The notes under the pieces were generated by a model. The model searched no databases and was not told the origin of the DNA. It saw only the letters and a list, made by a program, of their open reading frames with translations. Positions 52,022 to 61,916 of a stretch of 64,000 bases of DNA are shown here, piece after piece. The translations under genes were made by a program, and so were the position numbers. Positions within the stretch are counted from its first letter, which is position 1. Each line of letters starts with the position of its first letter. Origin of the DNA: Asanoa ferruginea (GTDB taxonomy: Bacteria; Actinomycetota; Actinomycetes; Mycobacteriales; Micromonosporaceae); NCBI RefSeq assembly GCF_003387075.1, contig NZ_QUMQ01000001.1:5766001-5830000 (forward strand). Direction: 5' to 3'.

Positions 52022-52831
52022 ATGACCACCGCCGCCACCGAACTCGACCGGCCCTACGCCGTGGCCCCGTCCGACGTCGAGCGCTACGCCGCCGACGGCT
52101 ACGTCAAGCTGCGCGGCGTCCTCGACGCCGGTGTGGTCGCGCGCTACGAGCCGGAGATTACCGAGCAGGTCATCCGGCTCAACACCCAGCATCTGCCACA
52201 GTCCGAACGCGACACCTACAGCCGGGCCTTCCTCCAGGTGACCAACCTGTGGCAGCAGAGCGAGAAGGTGCGCGAGTTCGTCTTCTCCCGCCGGCTCGCC
52301 GGGATCGCCGCCCAGTTGCTCGGTGTGCCGTCGGTGCGGCTCTACCACGACCAGGCGCTCTACAAGGAGGCCGGCGGCGGGTTCACGCCCTGGCACGTCG
52401 ACCAGCACTACTGGCCGCTGTCCACCGACCGCACGATCACCGTCTGGGTGCCGTTGCAGGACACCCCGGCCGAACTCGGCCCGCTGACGTTCGCCGCGGG
52501 CAGCCACCGGTCTGGCTACGGCCGCGAGTTGGAGATCAGCGACGAGTCGGAGGCCCGGCTCGACGAGTTCGTGACGTCGTCGGGCTTCCTGGTCGACGAC
52601 GCGCCGTTCGCCGTCGGTGACGTCAGCTTCCACTCCGGCTGGACCATCCACCGCGCGCCGGCCAACGGCAGCGAAACGCCGCGCCGGGTGATGACCGTCA
52701 TCTACATGGACGCCGCGATCGAGATCGCCCAGCCGATCAACCGCTACCAGGAGGCCGACCTGGCGTCGTGGCTCGGCAGTCGCCCGGTCGGCGGTGTCGC
52801 CGACGGTCCGCTCAACCCGGTGCTCTTCTAG
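52022..52831 (+). CDS. Phytanoyl-CoA dioxygenase (PhyH) family enzyme
   Basis: 269 residues from ATG 52022 with GGGAGG before it. It is an Fe(II)/2-oxoglutarate-dependent oxygenase. The iron triad is the His/Asp in PWHVDQHYW and the His in WTIHRAP. A later Arg (TPRRVMTVIY) should bind 2-oxoglutarate. The family hydroxylates many substrates, including secondary-metabolite and quaternary-amine compounds, and the one here is unknown. It diverges from an AraC/cupin regulator, which suggests catabolic induction. Confidence 0.88.
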   Translation: MTTAATELDRPYAVAPSDVERYAADGYVKLRGVLDAGVVARYEPEITEQVIRLNTQHLPQSERDTYSRAFLQVTNLWQQSEKVREFVFSRRLAGIAAQLLGVPSVRLYHDQALYKEAGGGFTPWHVDQHYWPLSTDRTITVWVPLQDTPAELGPLTFAAGSHRSGYGRELEISDESEARLDEFVTSSGFLVDDAPFAVGDVSFHSGWTIHRAPANGSETPRRVMTVIYMDAAIEIAQPINRYQEADLASWLGSRPVGGVADGPLNPVLF

Positions 52832-53187
52832 CGGAGCCAGCGGCGGGCCGCGTCGGCGCAGTCGTCCGGGCTGCTGTTGAACGCGATCGCCGCGTCCGGC
52901 TGGTGTTGCCGCACCAGGTTGACGACCCGCTCGAACAGCGGCAGCAACGGCTCGTGGTCGCGGATGCCACCCCCGATCACCACGCAGGCGTACGTCCGGC
53001 CGGTCAAGGCGGCCGCGATCGCACCCTCGGCCGTGTCGTCGGGTGTCACCAGGCAGTAGTCGGCCTCGATGCCCTGCTCGTCGAACCGCGTCCGGCCCCG
53101 GGCGATGGCCGCCTGCACCGGGGCCGGGTCCCAGCCGTCGATAGTGGCCGGATCGAGGCCGATCACCAGTACCCGTTGCTCTGTCAC
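52828..53187 (-). CDS. Hypothetical protein, Rossmann-like
   Basis: 119 residues from GTG 53187 (VTEQRVLVIGLDP). A longer frame to 53226 is less likely. It has alternating beta strands and helices, with VLVIGLDP, the loop VTPDDTAE, ACVVIGGGIRD and IAFNSSPDD. No classical catalytic motif is seen. It overlaps the dioxygenase stop by four bases and diverges from the flavoprotein at 53241 across 53 bases. The family is widespread but uncharacterised, as far as I can tell. Confidence 0.55.
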   Translation of the reverse strand: MTEQRVLVIGLDPATIDGWDPAPVQAAIARGRTRFDEQGIEADYCLVTPDDTAEGAIAAALTGRTYACVVIGGGIRDHEPLLPLFERVVNLVRQHQPDAAIAFNSSPDDCADAARRWLR

Positions 53188-53240
53188 AAATGCGAACGTA
53201 CGCCCTCGACACCGGCGGACGAACACACCATCATGATCGG

Positions 53241-54443
53241 GTGGCGGATCATGCGTACGACGTCATCGTGGTTGGCGCGCGCTGTGCGGGCTCGCCGCTC
53301 GCGCTGTTGCTGGCCCGCCAGGGCCACCGGGTGCTGTTGGTCGACCGGGCGACGTTCCCCAGCGACACGGTGTCCACCCACGTCATCCACCCGCCGGGCG
53401 CGGCCGCCCTGGCCCGCTGGGGGTTGCTCGACCAGGTGGTGGCCACCGGCTGCCCGCCGGTCGGCCGCTACTCGTTCGACTTCGGCCCGATCGCGCTGGC
53501 CGGTGCGCCGGGCAGCGCCGAGTCGCCCTACGCCTACGCACCGCGCCGCACCCTGCTCGACAAGATCCTGGTCGACGCGGCCGCGGCCGCCGGCGCCGAG
53601 GTCCGCGAAGGCTTCACCGTCGAAGAGGTGCTGGTCGCCGACGGCCGGGTGACCGGGATCCGCGGGCGCGACGACAGCGGAGCCGCCGTCGAAGAGCGGG
53701 CCCGCGTGGTGGTCGGCGCCGACGGTCGCAACTCGGTGGTCGCCAAGACGGTGCAGCCGGCCGTCTACGAGGAGCAGGCGCCGCTGACGGTCGGCTACTA
53801 CTCCTACTGGAGCGGCCTGCCGACCGACACGTTCGAGGCCTACAGCCGGCCCGGCCGCGGCTGGGCGGTGTGCCCGACCAACGACGGCCTGACGCTGGTG
53901 ATCGGCGGCTGGCCGCACGCCGAACTCGCCGAGCACCGCAACGATGTCGAGGCCACCCTGCTGGCCATGTTCGACACCTCGCCGGCGTTCGCCGAGCGGA
54001 TCCGATCCGCCAAGCGCGAGGAGCGGCTGGTCGGCACGTCGGTGCCCAACTACTTCCGGACTCCCTACGGCCCCGGCTGGGCGCTGGTCGGTGACGCGGG
54101 TTACAGCAGGGACTTCATCACCGCCCAGGGCATCACGGACGCGTTCCTCGACGCCGAGGCCTGCGCGAGGGCGCTCGACACGGCCCTTGCCGGCGCGGCG
54201 CCCTACGCCGAGGCGCTGGCCGGATATCAGACAGGCCGGGACGCCCGGGCGATGCCGGTCTACCAGATGACGTTGCAGATCGCTTCGCTGCGACCACCGG
54301 ACCCGCAGATGATCCAACTCGTCTCCGCCATGGCCGGAAATCAGGACGCGATGGACGCATTCGCCCGGCTCAACTCCGGGGTGACGTCGCCGACCGAGTT
54401 CTTCGCGCCAGACAACATCGGCGGAATCCTCAGCAATCGGTAG
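53241..54443 (+). CDS. FAD-dependent monooxygenase/reductase-like flavoprotein
   Basis: 400 residues from GTG 53241. The FAD-binding Rossmann motif is VVGARCAGSPLALLLARQG (the GxGxxG variant GARCAG) with LVDRATFPSDTVSTH. The second FAD motif is ALVGDAGYSRDFITAQG. The overall pattern is of the p-hydroxybenzoate hydroxylase/geranylgeranyl reductase superfamily. The exact substrate, and whether it is a monooxygenase or a reductase, cannot be decided from sequence. Confidence 0.85.
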   Translation: MADHAYDVIVVGARCAGSPLALLLARQGHRVLLVDRATFPSDTVSTHVIHPPGAAALARWGLLDQVVATGCPPVGRYSFDFGPIALAGAPGSAESPYAYAPRRTLLDKILVDAAAAAGAEVREGFTVEEVLVADGRVTGIRGRDDSGAAVEERARVVVGADGRNSVVAKTVQPAVYEEQAPLTVGYYSYWSGLPTDTFEAYSRPGRGWAVCPTNDGLTLVIGGWPHAELAEHRNDVEATLLAMFDTSPAFAERIRSAKREERLVGTSVPNYFRTPYGPGWALVGDAGYSRDFITAQGITDAFLDAEACARALDTALAGAAPYAEALAGYQTGRDARAMPVYQMTLQIASLRPPDPQMIQLVSAMAGNQDAMDAFARLNSGVTSPTEFFAPDNIGGILSNR

Positions 54444-54496
54444 GTGAAAAGGGGGGCCGGACTGACAGATGCGGCGCCGGGCTGAATACTGCCCAG

Positions 54497-56164
54497 GTGA
54501 CGAGCACGGTGACCGGGGAGAAGCCGGCTGATCTGACGCCGGGCGACCACCCCACCCCTCGCCTCGGCGACTGGTCCTACCGGATCCTCCTGGCCCTGCT
54601 GCTGGGCACCGGGATCGCCGGTGTCACCCGCGTGTGGTGGGCGGGCATGGGGATGTGGAAGGACGAGGCCGGCATTGCCAACAACCTGCTTCGTTCTTAC
54701 ACCCAGCTGACCGCGCACCTCACCTACGACCAGGTGGCGCCGGTCGGTTGGCTCTGGCTGGAGAAGACGCTGCTCGAGCAGATCGGGTCCGACGACCGGG
54801 TGCTCCGCGTGCCGGCCTACCTCGGCACGCTCACGGTGTTCTGCCTGGGCACCTGGATCGCGCGGCGGGCGATCGGCCGGGCCGGTGCGGTCGTGGTCGC
54901 GGCCCTGCTCGTGCTGTCGCCGATGCTGTGGGTCTACGCCGCCGAGGTCAAGCAATACGCCTGGGAAGCCGGCATCGCGCTGTGCCTGCTCGTCCTGGCC
55001 GCCTGGGCACACGAAGCCCTGCGGTGGACCGGAATCCAGGCCGCCATCCGCGGCTGGTGGCGGCCCGTGCTCTGGGTGGCGGTCACCGCCGTGGCGGTGT
55101 GCGTCTCGTTCAGCGCGATCCTCGTGGTGGCCGCGATCACCGTGGCCCTGGCGGGCCTACACCTGCTGCGCCGGGCCCGGGCCGACGCCGGCTGGCTGGC
55201 CCTGCTCTCCGCCCCGGCCGGTGTCGCCGCGGCGTATCTGGTCTACCGCCGCCACCAGTACTCGTTCTACCCCCACCAGACCGATTACTTCATCGGCGGC
55301 ACCGCTCCGGCGGGCGCGGGCCCGGGGGAGTTCCTCCGGTGGTTCCCATTCATGTGGGGCAAGTTCGTCACGGCCCCGATGAGCTGGCAACTGCCGGCCC
55401 TGGTCCTGGTCTTCATGCTGGTCGGCGTGGTCGCCCTGTGGCGACGCGACCGGCTGTGGTCGGCGTTGCTCGTCATGGTCTTCCTGGCGGGCGTCGGCGG
55501 CGGCGCCGTCCGCGGCTTTCCGGTGGTGGCGCGCCCCGCGATGTATCTGATCGCCCCGGCGGTGCTGCTGGTCGTGGCCGGGCTCGACGGGCTCGTCCGG
55601 GCGAGCGTCGCGCTGTTCCGCCGGCGCCGCGCGCTCGTGGCCACCGTGACCTCGCTCGTGCTCCTCACCGGTGTCGCGGCGATCGCCCGCCCGGGCGCCG
55701 AACTCGTGCCGCAGGAGTTCGCCCACCCGCTCGGCAAGGACGGCCTGGCGGCCGGGCTGGCCGACATCGCCCCGCTGATCCAGCCGGGCGACAAGGTGCT
55801 CGTCTACTACTTCGGCAACGCCGTGACGACCTGGTATAAGCCGTTGCTCGGCATCGATACCGGCGTCTACCACGTGCGGGTGTGCCAGGTGGACAAGCCC
55901 GACGCCAAGGAGCGGCAGCTCTACGACCTGATCGGCGATGCCAAGCGGGTGTTCTACCTGCAGGGCCAGCTCAGCAACGTCAGCCCGAAGGACCAGTTCG
56001 AGATCAGCATGCGGGCCCTCGGCGCGATGGGCACGGTCAAGGAGCGGCACGAAAGCCCGAACGACCGCATCGGCCCCCACTCGTGGGCCCTCGTCGAGCT
56101 GCACCAGGTCCCACCGGTCCCGCGCCCCACGCGCACCGGCGACCCCTGCCTGGAGATCTACTGA
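54497..56164 (+). CDS. GT-C-like polytopic membrane protein
   Basis: 555 residues from GTG 54497. About ten membrane segments precede a C-terminal extracytoplasmic domain (from about residue 420). The first extracytoplasmic loop holds GMWKDEAGIANNLLRS. The Asp-Glu pair is the catalytic or metal motif of the GT-C glycosyltransferase fold (lipid-linked sugar donors), and PVGWLWLEKTLLEQ follows. The acceptor is unknown. The C-terminal domain shows QPGDKVLVYYFGNAVTTWY. A perfect 14-bp terminator follows. Confidence 0.72.
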   Translation: MTSTVTGEKPADLTPGDHPTPRLGDWSYRILLALLLGTGIAGVTRVWWAGMGMWKDEAGIANNLLRSYTQLTAHLTYDQVAPVGWLWLEKTLLEQIGSDDRVLRVPAYLGTLTVFCLGTWIARRAIGRAGAVVVAALLVLSPMLWVYAAEVKQYAWEAGIALCLLVLAAWAHEALRWTGIQAAIRGWWRPVLWVAVTAVAVCVSFSAILVVAAITVALAGLHLLRRARADAGWLALLSAPAGVAAAYLVYRRHQYSFYPHQTDYFIGGTAPAGAGPGEFLRWFPFMWGKFVTAPMSWQLPALVLVFMLVGVVALWRRDRLWSALLVMVFLAGVGGGAVRGFPVVARPAMYLIAPAVLLVVAGLDGLVRASVALFRRRRALVATVTSLVLLTGVAAIARPGAELVPQEFAHPLGKDGLAAGLADIAPLIQPGDKVLVYYFGNAVTTWYKPLLGIDTGVYHVRVCQVDKPDAKERQLYDLIGDAKRVFYLQGQLSNVSPKDQFEISMRALGAMGTVKERHESPNDRIGPHSWALVELHQVPPVPRPTRTGDPCLEIY

Positions 56165-56174
56165 TCGTCTAAAG

Positions 56175-56221
56175 AGGAAAGGCCAACGATGATCACCTAA
56201 GTGTTCACGTTGGCCTTTCCT
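56175..56221 (+). terminator. Terminator hairpin after the GT-C gene
   Basis: AGGAAAGGCCAACG and CGTTGGCCTTTCCT pair perfectly over 14 bases around a 19-base loop, just after the stop codon. Confidence 0.85.
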
Positions 56222-56310
56222 GCTGATCACTGCTCCGAGCCCCGCAGTTTCACCCCGCTGGCACAGACTCAGGCGCTGTCCGAACTCCATCGAGCTGGAG
56301 CGCTGTCCTC

Positions 56311-56997
56311 GTGCCCCTCCGCGGCCGTCTGATCGGCCTGACGTGTGCCCTCGCCTGCGCTGCCGCCGTGTTCGGCGGGTCCACACCGGCCAGCGCGCAT
56401 CCGTTCGGTGACCCGCAGACCGTGGCGATCGCCGCCGACCCGGCCCGACCCGACGTCGTGCGGGTGCGCTGGAAGGTCGGCGGGCTCGACGACCTGACCG
56501 TGCTCGGCGTCGCGCTCGGTGTGCTGCCGCAGGACCGGGTGCTGCTCGACGGCGCCGTGTTCTACGAGGACTCCGACGCGGCCGCGATCGGTCCGTCGCC
56601 GGCCTTCGCGGCCTATCTGCTCAAGCAGGTCACCGTCACCAGCGACGGGCAGGAGTGCACCGGCACCGTCGCGCCGCCCGACGACCTGGCCCGGGCCGGC
56701 GCCTCGATCGACTACACCTGCCCGGCGGCGGTCGGGGTGGCCACCGTGGCCGTCCGGACGCTCACCGATCTGAACCCCGCCTACCGCACGCTGGCCGCCG
56801 GTCCCGGCGGGGCCCGCGCGGTCTACACCTCCGACGCGTCGTCGCACGACTGGACGCTCAGCGCCGGGAGCGCGGGCACCGGCCGCAGCGCCACCCTCCA
56901 GATCGGCGCCGTCGTCGCCGCGCTGCTGGTGCTCGCTGCTGCCGTGTTCCTGCTGGTACGTCGATCCAACTCACCGCATAAAGAGAGGCCTTCATGA
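56311..56997 (+). CDS. Exported, C-terminally anchored protein of unknown function
   Basis: 228 residues from GTG 56311. A signal peptide ends near PASAHPFG. The mature domain (about 30-195) has alternating beta strands, a Cys pair (QECTGT and YTCPAA), and starts HPFGDPQTVAIAADPARP, which recalls the exported N-terminal region of HupE-type proteins. A membrane segment (AVVAALLVLAAAVFLLV) and a short basic tail follow, so it is anchored with the domain outside. Its stop overlaps the start of the metallophosphoesterase (ATGA), so the two probably work together. Confidence 0.62.
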   Translation: MPLRGRLIGLTCALACAAAVFGGSTPASAHPFGDPQTVAIAADPARPDVVRVRWKVGGLDDLTVLGVALGVLPQDRVLLDGAVFYEDSDAAAIGPSPAFAAYLLKQVTVTSDGQECTGTVAPPDDLARAGASIDYTCPAAVGVATVAVRTLTDLNPAYRTLAAGPGGARAVYTSDASSHDWTLSAGSAGTGRSATLQIGAVVAALLVLAAAVFLLVRRSNSPHKERPS

Positions 56998-59900
56998 CGC
57001 GCCGAGTACGTGCGCTGGCACTGGCCCTGGTGGTCGTCGCCGCCAGCACGGTCGTGCCGAACCCAGCCGGTGCCGCGGAGGCACCGCCGGTCGTCGGCGG
57101 TGCACCGACCCTCAACCTCCGTGACGGCCAGGCGCTCGACGGCACCGTGACCGTCAAGGCCGAGCCCAGCGCCGAGAACGACTCGGTCGCGAAGATCACG
57201 GTCGACGACGAGAAGGTCGACGCGGACACCACCGCCGGCACCGCGCACTTCGCGTTCGACATGGGTGGCAACGGCACCGAGGCCCGCTACCACAACTACC
57301 TCACCGTCAACGGTCACACGGCCGAGGCCGAGAAGGTCTACTTCCCCGACATCCCCGGCGGCAACTCGGGCGTGCTCGACTTCCCCGGCGAGTGGCTGAA
57401 GTCCGGCGCCAACACGATCACCGTGCAGGCCGGCGCCAACTGGGTCGACACCACCAACACCGCCGCGGTCGGCTACGAGCAACTGCCCAACGGCGAGGGC
57501 GGCCGCTGCCCCAACTTCGACGACTTCCCGCTGAGCAACATCGGCCTGAGCCTGCTCGGCGTCGTGATCGACGGCGAGGCCAACCTGTTCAGCTACAGCT
57601 TCGGCGACGGCACCTGCGGCAGTTCGACGCCGCGACTGACCCAGACGCTGACCTTCGTGCTGTCGGGCGAGCCGGGCAACACGTCCGGGCTCAGCTTCGA
57701 GCTCGACACCCGGTCGCTGTCGAACGGCAGCCACACCGTCAAGGCCGTCACCGCCTCCGGCGCCACGACCAGCGTGCCGGTCACCGTGAACAACCCGCCC
57801 GCCGGCTCCGCCAAGGTCACGCCGGTCGAGGGCGCACTGGTCCGGCGGACCCAGCCGATCATCGCGGCCGCACCGCTCGACGGTGACACCGGCGTCGACG
57901 CGATCGCCGTCGACGGTGACCCGGCCCAGAACGCGGCGACCCTCGCCTCCGGCATCTCGACGTTCAGCTTCACCGTCGCGGCCGGCAACTCGATCGAGGC
58001 CCGCTACCAGAACTACCTGATGGTCAACGGCAACCGCGTCGACCTCGGCGGCGACTATGGCGCCACGGCGGCCGAAGCGGTCTCCATCAAGCTGCCGAAC
58101 AGCTACCTGCGCCCCGGCGACAACCTCATCCAGGTCGTCACCGGCGACTACAACTCGGGCAGCGGCGCCACCCTGTGCGCCAACCACGACGACTTCAAGA
58201 TCACCCGGAGCACGGTCGGCCTCGCGGTCAGCACCGGGACGGCGACGCTCGACAGCGTGTCCTATGTGACCGGTGGCACCCGCACGGTGACCGCCGACGC
58301 CACGCTCGCGCTCGGCGACGGCACCTGCGGCGCCAACAAGGACGCCGAGTTCGCGTTCACCATCGCGGGCGCGCAGGCCGCCCGCACGATCGCGACGCTC
58401 GGCAGTGGCAAGGACGCCAAGCTGCGCCTGTTCATCGGCGGCAACGGCACCGACGGCGGCTACCAGAACCAGGTGCTGATCAACGGCATCCCGCTCAACA
58501 TGGGCATCTGGGAGAAGGAGACCGCCGAGCTGTCGTTCCCCAACGAGTGGCTCGTGCCGGGCGTCAACGTGCTCGACTTCGTGGCCGGCATCAACCCGAC
58601 GACGATCGCGGCGGACTGCCCGACCGGCAACTTCGACGACTTCACGATGCGCGACTTCGAGTTGCTGCCGGCCGGTGGCACCGCGAAGCCGCTGAGCCGG
58701 TCGCTCGCACAGACGACCGTGACGATCGGATCCTCGTCCTACCCGGCGGGCTCGCAGGTCACCACGTTCATCGGCGACGGCACCTGCGGCAGCACCTACA
58801 ACAGCGTGCTGCGCAAGGAGATCCTCTTCGAGGTCGACAGCACCGCCAAGGGCCTGCGCGCCGACGTCGACACCACCACGCTCGCCGACGGGCCGCACAC
58901 GGTCACCGCGAAAAGCGGCGACCGCAACGCGACCCGGACGTTCACCGTCGACAACGCGGCGCCGGTCGTGGAGAGCAGCGTGCCCGCCGAGGGCCAGCGG
59001 CTGACCGCGACGGTCGCGCTGGACATCAGGGTCAAGGACGCGACCGGCGTCGCGGGTACGCCGGCCATCACGCTCGACGGCAAGGCGGTCAAGCAGGGCG
59101 ACCAGATCGGTCACGGCCTGCCGGCCGGCGCGCACACGCTGACCGTCACCGCCACCGACACGCTCGGCAACACCGCCGCCCGTGAGGTGCACTTCAGCAG
59201 CGCCAGCATCCCGGACGTGCCGACCGGTCTCGACGCGGCCGTCACCGGCACCAACGCACCGTCGGCCACGCTCTCGGCGAAGGTGCCCGGCGAAGACGGC
59301 GTGCCGCTCACCGCGACCTTCACCAAGGCCGACGTCGTCGCACCGTCCGCGGGCTACCAGGGCATCGCGGCCGCGGTGCCGACCACCTTGGACGTGCAGC
59401 ACGGGCCGGGCGTCGAGCTCGACTCGCTGCGCCCGCTGGACGGCCGCACGATCGACACCTCGTCGAGCCGCGACGTGGTTTTCCAGCGCTACGACGTGCC
59501 GCTCACCGCGGCGCAGAAGACCCCGACGCTGCGCTGGGAAGGCACCATCGACCCGGCCCGCGTCGTCGCGCTGCGGGTCTGGGACCCGGCGCGCAAGAAG
59601 TGGGACGTGCTGACCAGCGCCCGCGGCACCTCGGGCCAGAACACCGTGCTCACCGCGCTGCTGACCGACGCTTACCGCGACGGCGGCGCCGTGCACGTGC
59701 TGGTCACCGGCGAGGACCCGTTCGCCGACGACCTGTCGCCGCACGACTCCTCGGCGCAGAACGACAAGGACCGCTTCGAGGACCCTTCGTCGTACGACTT
59801 CGCGCTCGCCCATTTCACCGACACCCAGTATCTGAGTGAGGGTGCGGCCGGCGGCACGAACAACGACTTCGACGGCAAGCAGGAGCCCTCCGACGTGCAG

Positions 59901-61916
59901 GCCGCCGAGGAGCAGGCCATCTTCGCGGCCGCCTACCGCGACCAGACACAGTGGATCGCGGACAACGCGGCCGGCCGGAAGATCGCCTACACCGCGCACA
60001 CCGGCGACGTGATCGAGAACGACTACTACGACCCGCTGGCCAGGAATGCGGACGGCTCGCTGCTGCGGCCCGGCCTCAACGAGCAGGTCGACAAGGAGTT
60101 CGCGCTCGCCTCGGGCTACCAGAAGGTGCTCGACGACCGCGGCGTGGTCAACCAGGTCATCGCCGGCAACCACGACAACCAGCTCGGCGCCGAGACCGGC
60201 CCGAACTCGCGGTTCAGCCGGACCTTCGGCGCCGACCGCTACTACCAGGTCGCGGACGCGTGGCCGGCGGGCACCGAATACCACGCCTGGGACGAGGTGA
60301 CCAACGCCGACGGCAGCGTCACCCCGGGCAAGGACAACCAGAACAACTACGTGCTGTTCTCGGCCGGTGGGCTCGACTTCGTCGCGGTCGGCCTGTCCTA
60401 CGGCGTCACGCCCGACGAGGCCAAGTGGGCCGACTCGGTGTTCAAGCGCTACAAGGACCGCAACGGCATTCTGCTCTCGCACGACTACCTGCGCCCGTCG
60501 AGCAACCCCGACGGCCGCGACGCGGGCTTCTCCGCACCGGACGGCTCGCCGCTCTACAAGCTGGTGGTGGAGAACAACTCCAACGTGTTCCTGGTGCTCG
60601 CCGGCCACGAGCACGGCGTCGGCACCAACCTGAAGTCGAAGGTCGGCGTCACGGTCTCGCACGACGTGGTCGAGCTGCTGGCCGACTACCAGTTCTACAC
60701 CGTGGCGGCCGGCGAGCTCTGGCCCAACCTGGTCGACGCCGCCGGCAACATCGACCTCAACGGCGACGGCACGATCGACCACAAGGCCAGCGACCGCCTC
60801 CAGTTCGGCGCCAGCTTCCTGCGGCTGCTCCAGTTCAACGTCGACCGGGCCGAGATGCACATCGACACCTACTCGCCGCTGCTCGACAACTTCGGCGCCA
60901 CCGAATATGACATCCGCCAGGACGGCAGCCAGCCGAAGCCGCGTTACAACGGCTCGGAGGACAACCTCACCCTGCCGGTCGACCTGACCACCCGGAAGAC
61001 CTCGTTCAGCACCGACTCGCTCGCCGCGTACGTGCCGGCCGGGGTGATCGGCACCGACGAGCTCACCGCCAACGGCACCGCCACGGTCAACTGGACGGGC
61101 CTGCGGCCGGGCACGTCGTACGGCTGGATCGTGGCGGCGCAGACCGCCGACGGCGGCATGGCCGTGGCCCAGCCCGCGGTCTTCCGCACCGGCAAGGGCG
61201 TCGCGACGATGACCGCCACCTCGACCCCGGTCGACTGGGGCAAGGCGGCGAAGGTGACCGTCAAGGTCGACGCCGCACCGGCCCCCGTCGCCGGCACGGT
61301 CACCCTGCGCGAGGGCGACCTGGTCCGCGGCACGGCGACCCTGGCCGCCGGGACGGCGACCTTCACCCTGCCGGTCGGCCTGGCCGGTGGAACGCACACG
61401 CTGACGGCCTCGTACGCCGGAAGCGATGTTCTCGATCCGGCCACCGCGACGGTCACGGTGACCGTCAACCTGCCGGCGGCGTGGGTCGCGTCGAAGGTCT
61501 ACAACAGCGGTGACCGGGTGGCCTACCAGGGCAAGGTCTTCGTCGCCTCCTGGTATGCGCAGAACAACAAGCCCGGCGATCCGACCGGCCCGTGGCAGGA
61601 ACTGGCCATGACCGAGGCGGGCGCCACGATCTGGACGCCGTCACGGATCTTCAACGGCGGCGACCTGGTGACGCACGACGGCCGGCAGTGGCGGGCCCGC
61701 TGGTATACCCGCAACCAGCAGCCGGGCGACCCGAACGGCCCGTGGGAGGAGCTCGTGCCGCCGCCGGCCGACGGCAGCCCGGCGGCCTGGGCCGCCAGCA
61801 CCATCTACAACGCCGGCGATCGGGTGACCTATCAGGGCAAGCGCTACGAGGCCAAGTGGTACACCCGCAACCAGGCACCGGGTGACCCCAACGGCCCCTG
61901 GAAGAAGATCAACTAG
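56994..61916 (+). CDS. Large exported metallophosphoesterase with beta-rich repeats and CBM5/12-like domains
   Basis: 1640 residues from ATG 56994, with a signal peptide ending near AGAAEAP. Three beta-rich modules carry the shared signatures ARYHNYLTVNG, a Cys-DDF segment and GDGTCG (near residues 204, 441 and 596), likely with disulphides, and Ig-like linkers. A calcineurin-type metallophosphoesterase domain spans about 935-1260 with FTDTQYLS, HTGDVIEND, AGNHDNQLG, LSHDYLRPS and LAGHEHGVG. A Big_3-like Ig domain spans about 1402-1490. Three CBM5/12-like domains close the protein (about 1493-1640; VYNSGDRVAYQGK, SRIFNGGDLV, TIYNAGDRVTYQGK). It is presumably exported to act on polymer-associated phosphate esters; the substrate is unknown. 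Confidence 0.88.
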   Translation: MTRRVRALALALVVVAASTVVPNPAGAAEAPPVVGGAPTLNLRDGQALDGTVTVKAEPSAENDSVAKITVDDEKVDADTTAGTAHFAFDMGGNGTEARYHNYLTVNGHTAEAEKVYFPDIPGGNSGVLDFPGEWLKSGANTITVQAGANWVDTTNTAAVGYEQLPNGEGGRCPNFDDFPLSNIGLSLLGVVIDGEANLFSYSFGDGTCGSSTPRLTQTLTFVLSGEPGNTSGLSFELDTRSLSNGSHTVKAVTASGATTSVPVTVNNPPAGSAKVTPVEGALVRRTQPIIAAAPLDGDTGVDAIAVDGDPAQNAATLASGISTFSFTVAAGNSIEARYQNYLMVNGNRVDLGGDYGATAAEAVSIKLPNSYLRPGDNLIQVVTGDYNSGSGATLCANHDDFKITRSTVGLAVSTGTATLDSVSYVTGGTRTVTADATLALGDGTCGANKDAEFAFTIAGAQAARTIATLGSGKDAKLRLFIGGNGTDGGYQNQVLINGIPLNMGIWEKETAELSFPNEWLVPGVNVLDFVAGINPTTIAADCPTGNFDDFTMRDFELLPAGGTAKPLSRSLAQTTVTIGSSSYPAGSQVTTFIGDGTCGSTYNSVLRKEILFEVDSTAKGLRADVDTTTLADGPHTVTAKSGDRNATRTFTVDNAAPVVESSVPAEGQRLTATVALDIRVKDATGVAGTPAITLDGKAVKQGDQIGHGLPAGAHTLTVTATDTLGNTAAREVHFSSASIPDVPTGLDAAVTGTNAPSATLSAKVPGEDGVPLTATFTKADVVAPSAGYQGIAAAVPTTLDVQHGPGVELDSLRPLDGRTIDTSSSRDVVFQRYDVPLTAAQKTPTLRWEGTIDPARVVALRVWDPARKKWDVLTSARGTSGQNTVLTALLTDAYRDGGAVHVLVTGEDPFADDLSPHDSSAQNDKDRFEDPSSYDFALAHFTDTQYLSEGAAGGTNNDFDGKQEPSDVQAAEEQAIFAAAYRDQTQWIADNAAGRKIAYTAHTGDVIENDYYDPLARNADGSLLRPGLNEQVDKEFALASGYQKVLDDRGVVNQVIAGNHDNQLGAETGPNSRFSRTFGADRYYQVADAWPAGTEYHAWDEVTNADGSVTPGKDNQNNYVLFSAGGLDFVAVGLSYGVTPDEAKWADSVFKRYKDRNGILLSHDYLRPSSNPDGRDAGFSAPDGSPLYKLVVENNSNVFLVLAGHEHGVGTNLKSKVGVTVSHDVVELLADYQFYTVAAGELWPNLVDAAGNIDLNGDGTIDHKASDRLQFGASFLRLLQFNVDRAEMHIDTYSPLLDNFGATEYDIRQDGSQPKPRYNGSEDNLTLPVDLTTRKTSFSTDSLAAYVPAGVIGTDELTANGTATVNWTGLRPGTSYGWIVAAQTADGGMAVAQPAVFRTGKGVATMTATSTPVDWGKAAKVTVKVDAAPAPVAGTVTLREGDLVRGTATLAAGTATFTLPVGLAGGTHTLTASYAGSDVLDPATATVTVTVNLPAAWVASKVYNSGDRVAYQGKVFVASWYAQNNKPGDPTGPWQELAMTEAGATIWTPSRIFNGGDLVTHDGRQWRARWYTRNQQPGDPNGPWEELVPPPADGSPAAWAASTIYNAGDRVTYQGKRYEAKWYTRNQAPGDPNGPWKKIN

